Source: Bacteroides sp. OF04-15BH (GTDB lineage Bacteria > Bacteroidota > Bacteroidia > Bacteroidales > Bacteroidaceae). From it: a stretch of 64,000 bases of DNA. The translations under genes and the position numbers were made by a program. The stretch is taken from assembly GCF_003477995.1 (NCBI RefSeq), contig NZ_QUEM01000008.1, positions 1 through 64,000 of the forward strand, read 5' to 3'. This document shows, piece by piece, positions 61,351 through 64,000 of this stretch. Each line of letters starts with the position of its first letter. Positions within the stretch are counted from its first letter, which is position 1. The notes beneath the pieces are model-generated. The model made no database searches and was not told the DNA's origin. It worked only from the letters and a program-made list of their open reading frames with translations.

Positions 61351-63390
61351 ATGGATAAGAAATTCAAAAGAACCACGGTAACATCGGCATTGCCATACGC
61401 CAACGGTCCGGTACACATCGGACACCTGGCCGGCGTCTATGTTCCGGCCGATATCTACGTAAGATATTTACGTTTGAAGAAAGAAGAAGTATTGTTCATT
61501 GGCGGATCGGACGAGCATGGTGTGCCCATCACCATCCGTGCCAAGAAAGAAGGCATCACTCCGCAGGATGTTGTAGACCGCTATCACACTTTGATCCGCG
61601 ATTCTTTCAAGGAATTCGGTATTTCGTTCGACGTGTACGGACGTACCAGTTCGGAAATACACCGTCAGACTGCTTCTGAGTTCTTCAGAACCTTGTACGA
61701 CAAAGGCGAGTTCATTGAGAAAACGTCTATGCAATACTATGACGAGGAGGCACAGACTTTCCTGGCCGACCGTTATATCACCGGAGAATGTCCGCACTGC
61801 CACGCCGAGGGCGCTTATGGCGACCAGTGCGAGAAGTGCGGTACTTCACTCTCTCCTACCGAACTGATCAACCCAAAGAGTGCCATCAGCGGTTCCAAAC
61901 CGGTAATGCGCGAAACCAAGCACTGGTATCTGCCGCTCGACAAGCACGAAAGCTGGTTGCGCCAGTGGATTCTGGAAGACCACAAGGAATGGCGTAACAA
62001 CGTATATGGTCAGTGCAAGAGCTGGCTCGACATGGGCTTGCAGCCACGCGCCGTAAGCCGCGACTTGGACTGGGGTATTCCAGTGCCGGTTGAGGGTGCC
62101 GAGGGCAAAGTGCTGTATGTATGGTTCGACGCTCCTATCGGTTATATCAGCAACACCAAGGAACTGCTTCCGGATTCATGGGAAAAATGGTGGAAGGATC
62201 CTGAGAGCCGTCTGGTACATTTCATCGGTAAGGACAACATCGTGTTCCACTGCATCGTGTTCCCGGCCATGCTGAAAGCTGAAGGCAGCTACATTCTGCC
62301 GGACAACGTACCGAGCAACGAGTTCCTGAACCTGGAGGGCGACAAGATTTCCACTTCACGCAACTGGGCCGTATGGTTGCACGAATACCTGCGCGACTTT
62401 GAAGGCAAGCAGGACGTGCTGCGTTATGTGCTCACCGCCAATGCACCGGAAACAAAAGACAACGACTTCACCTGGAAAGACTTCCAGGCACGCAACAATA
62501 ATGAGTTGGTAGCCGTTTACGGTAACTTCGTGAACAGAGCCCTGCAGCTCACTCAGAAATACTACAACGGTGTGGTACCGGCCTGTGGTGAACTGACCGA
62601 ATACGATCAGGCTACCCTCGACGAGTTCAAGGATGTGAAGGTGAAGGTAGAAGAGCTGCTCGACAACTTCAAGTTCCGCGACGCTCAGAAAGAGGCGATG
62701 AATCTGGCCCGCATCGGTAACAAGTACATCGCCGACTGCGAACCTTGGAAGGTGATCAAGACCGATCCGGAGCGCGTGAAGACCATCATCTACATCTCTT
62801 TGCAGCTCACCGCCAATCTGGCCATCGCTTTCGAACCGTTCCTGCCGTTCAGCAGCGAAAAACTGCGCCACATGCTGAATATGGAAACCTTCGAATGGGC
62901 ACAGCTGGGTAACACCAACCTGTTGCAGGAAGGCCATCAGCTGAATCAGCCGGAACTGCTCTTCGAGAAGATCGAGGATGCTGCCATCGAGGCTCAGATC
63001 CAGAAGCTGCTGGACACCAAGAAAGCTAATGAGGAGGCCAATTACAAGGCAGAACCTATCAAGGAGAACATTCCGTTCGAGGACTTCGAGAAACTGGACA
63101 TCCGTGTCGGTACCGTATTGGAGTGTACCAAAGTGCCTAAGGCCGACAAGCTGCTTTGCTTCAAGATTGCCGACGGATTGGAGAACCGCACCATCGTTTC
63201 GGGTATTGCCAAATACTACAAACCGGAAGAACTGGTGGGCAAGCAGGTTTGCTTCATCGCCAATCTGGCTCCGCGCAAGCTCAAGGGCATCGAAAGCCAG
63301 GGTATGATTCTCTCTGCCGTGAACCACGACGGTTCGCTCAGCGTCATCACTCCGGAGAAGGAAGTGAAACCAGGCTCTTGCGTAGGCTAA
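61351..63390 (+). CDS. metG: Methionyl-tRNA synthetase
   Basis: 679 residues. It charges tRNA-Met in the cytoplasm. The class I motifs are HIGH in [19 protein letters not shown] and KISTS in place of KMSKS (Lys332). The zinc knuckle has four cysteines ([18 protein letters not shown]). A C-terminal EMAP/Trbp111-like tRNA-binding domain is present (about 580-679, [25 protein letters not shown]), as in dimeric bacterial enzymes. It is monocistronic with its own promoter and terminator. Confidence 0.97.
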   Translation: MDKKFKRTTVTSALPYANGPVHIGHLAGVYVPADIYVRYLRLKKEEVLFIGGSDEHGVPITIRAKKEGITPQDVVDRYHTLIRDSFKEFGISFDVYGRTSSEIHRQTASEFFRTLYDKGEFIEKTSMQYYDEEAQTFLADRYITGECPHCHAEGAYGDQCEKCGTSLSPTELINPKSAISGSKPVMRETKHWYLPLDKHESWLRQWILEDHKEWRNNVYGQCKSWLDMGLQPRAVSRDLDWGIPVPVEGAEGKVLYVWFDAPIGYISNTKELLPDSWEKWWKDPESRLVHFIGKDNIVFHCIVFPAMLKAEGSYILPDNVPSNEFLNLEGDKISTSRNWAVWLHEYLRDFEGKQDVLRYVLTANAPETKDNDFTWKDFQARNNNELVAVYGNFVNRALQLTQKYYNGVVPACGELTEYDQATLDEFKDVKVKVEELLDNFKFRDAQKEAMNLARIGNKYIADCEPWKVIKTDPERVKTIIYISLQLTANLAIAFEPFLPFSSEKLRHMLNMETFEWAQLGNTNLLQEGHQLNQPELLFEKIEDAAIEAQIQKLLDTKKANEEANYKAEPIKENIPFEDFEKLDIRVGTVLECTKVPKADKLLCFKIADGLENRTIVSGIAKYYKPEELVGKQVCFIANLAPRKLKGIESQGMILSAVNHDGSLSVITPEKEVKPGSCVG

Positions 63391-63417
63391 AAGCCGGTCG
63401 ACACCAAGACATAATAA

Positions 63418-63474
63418 CAGAAAAGGGAACACCCAAAGTCATTTCGACTGAAGGTGTCCCCTTTCGTTTTTCCT
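63418..63474 (+). terminator. Probable metG terminator
   Basis: A long imperfect stem (AAAGGGAACACC with GGTGTCCCCTTT, one A-C mismatch, plus inner AGTC/GACT) is followed by CGTTTTT. Confidence 0.7.
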
Positions 63475-63478
63475 TGTC

Positions 63479-63562
63479 CGGAAAGCCTTGAAAAAATCAT
63501 GGTGATGATCTGAAAATTTCATCAAAATGATTTTCTTAAATGATCTCAATGATTTTTTCAGG
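63479..63562. repeat. Intergenic repeat element, copy 3 (degenerate)
   Basis: GGAAAGCCTTGAAAAA is followed by ATCATGGTGATGAT (63496-63509), TCATCAAAATGA (63519-63530) and ATGATCTCAATGAT (63540-63553). The leading sequence matches copy 1 almost base for base. Module spacing is about 22 bases, but the last module has lost its palindrome. Confidence 0.6.
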
Positions 63563-63582
63563 CGTTGCCGGCGCTTCGGTGC

Positions 63583-64000
63583 TTACTTCACATAGAAACG
63601 TCCCACGGTCAGGTATTCTCCTTGTCCGATGCGGTATAAATACATGCCGGAGGCACGGAGCGGCAGACGCACCTGATTCTCGCCTTCCTGCAAATTTCCT
63701 TCATAGATGATTTGTCCCTGCGGATTGTAAACCACCATACGAAGCGAAGCATCAAATCCCTTTACCGAGAAATGCAGCGGCTCGTCCCGACCGATCAAAG
63801 TTGGATAAAGAGCAACCCGACGGGCATCCTGGGTCTCGCTTTCCACACCGGTGGGCACTTCCTTGCTTCCTTCAATCATCTTATGAACCGTCTTACTGTT
63901 CCGCTCTCCCTGTGCATTGGTCACGGTCAGCGTCACGTCATAACTCTGGTCGGGAACCACCGTCACCCGCGGATTACGTGCATGCGGATCGCTGACGTGC
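63583..64000 (-). CDS. C-terminal part of a secreted protein with PKD-like domain and secretion tail (5' end outside window)
   Basis: The frame is open to the window edge, giving at least 139 residues. The visible N-terminal part is the end of a PKD-like Ig domain (PDQSYDVTLTVTNAQGE). After a linker, the last ~75 residues follow the T9SS type A-like tail pattern: VALYPTLIGRDEPLHFSV, MVVYNPQGQIIYEGNL, SGMYLYRIGQGEYLTVGRFYVK. The enzymatic or binding part lies outside the window, so the function is unknown. Transcription ends toward metG, and the repeat element copy 3 lies between the two stops. Confidence 0.8.
   Translation of the reverse strand, partial: HVSDPHARNPRVTVVPDQSYDVTLTVTNAQGERNSKTVHKMIEGSKEVPTGVESETQDARRVALYPTLIGRDEPLHFSVKGFDASLRMVVYNPQGQIIYEGNLQEGENQVRLPLRASGMYLYRIGQGEYLTVGRFYVK

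Noticed and set aside
62356..63432. A 358-codon minus-strand open frame opposite metG
   Set aside because: It overlaps a certain essential gene throughout; similar long antisense frames occur opposite other strongly biased genes here.

Overview
The window is ordinary chromosomal DNA of a gut-type Bacteroidales bacterium, most likely Bacteroidaceae (Bacteroides/Phocaeicola/Prevotella group; the genus cannot be fixed from sequence alone). The reasons are: promoters with the Bacteroidetes -7 box TAnnTTTG(C) in front of most transcription units; lipoproteins, DUF4369/TlpA proteins and secretion-tail proteins typical of the phylum; a DUF6089-uppS-bamA-ompH-ompH-ompH-murI cluster; and close resemblance of several enzymes to B. 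thetaiotaomicron proteins (GH84 O-GlcNAcase, M60-like mucin glycopeptidase, anaerobic sulfatase-maturating enzyme, N-acetylglucosamine-6-sulfatase). No insertion sequence, prophage, integrase of a mobile element, CRISPR array, rRNA or SusC/SusD pair was found. Both ends cut through genes.

Layout. 1-3693: the end of a highly expressed secreted protein, then a membrane protein/heme-motif PD40 lipoprotein pair. 3807-30951: a 27-kb island devoted to host-type, GlcNAc-rich sulfated glycans. It holds three serine-type sulfatases, their radical-SAM maturase, an M60-like glycopeptidase, a GH20 hexosaminidase, a GH84 hexosaminidase, a leucine-rich-repeat surface protein, a GEVED/InlB-repeat surface protein, nagA, nagB, a phosphoglucosamine mutase and a NahK-like sugar kinase, with an NhaA antiporter between them. 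Exported enzymes would desulfate and trim mucin-like glycans, and the cytoplasmic enzymes could take free GlcNAc to fructose-6-phosphate. 31391-34264: a five-gene operon resembling arsF-arsG-arsE plus a permease and arsC (arsenic or organoarsenical handling), without a local arsR. 34323-36231: a WYL-domain regulator and two small genes of unknown function joined by a repeated, highly symmetrical operator-promoter. 36368-36533: tRNA-Leu(TAA) and an unusual tRNA-Gly(GCC).

36603-42995 is housekeeping: argH, a SRPBCC protein and pyrE in one operon; comF, recX and prmC in another; and divergent ribD. 43140-51379 is an envelope-biogenesis run: a DUF6242 lipoprotein, DUF6089 barrel, uppS, bamA, three ompH/skp paralogues and murI. 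51623-55836 is a five-gene minus-strand operon (aroQ, pyk, O-methyltransferase, rbfA, LolC/E-type permease). 55887-63390 carries xerD, a very highly expressed TPR lipoprotein, a thioredoxin-fold lipoprotein without its cysteines, a YifB ATPase and metG. The window ends in the C-terminus of another secretion-tail protein.

The most notable signals are the AGCTTGC-N13-GCAAGCT operator shared by the WYL gene and its neighbours, a three-copy intergenic repeat made of phased ATCAT/ATGAT palindromes, the possible GlcNAc-1-phosphate salvage route, and the tRNA-Gly with a remodelled D-stem.
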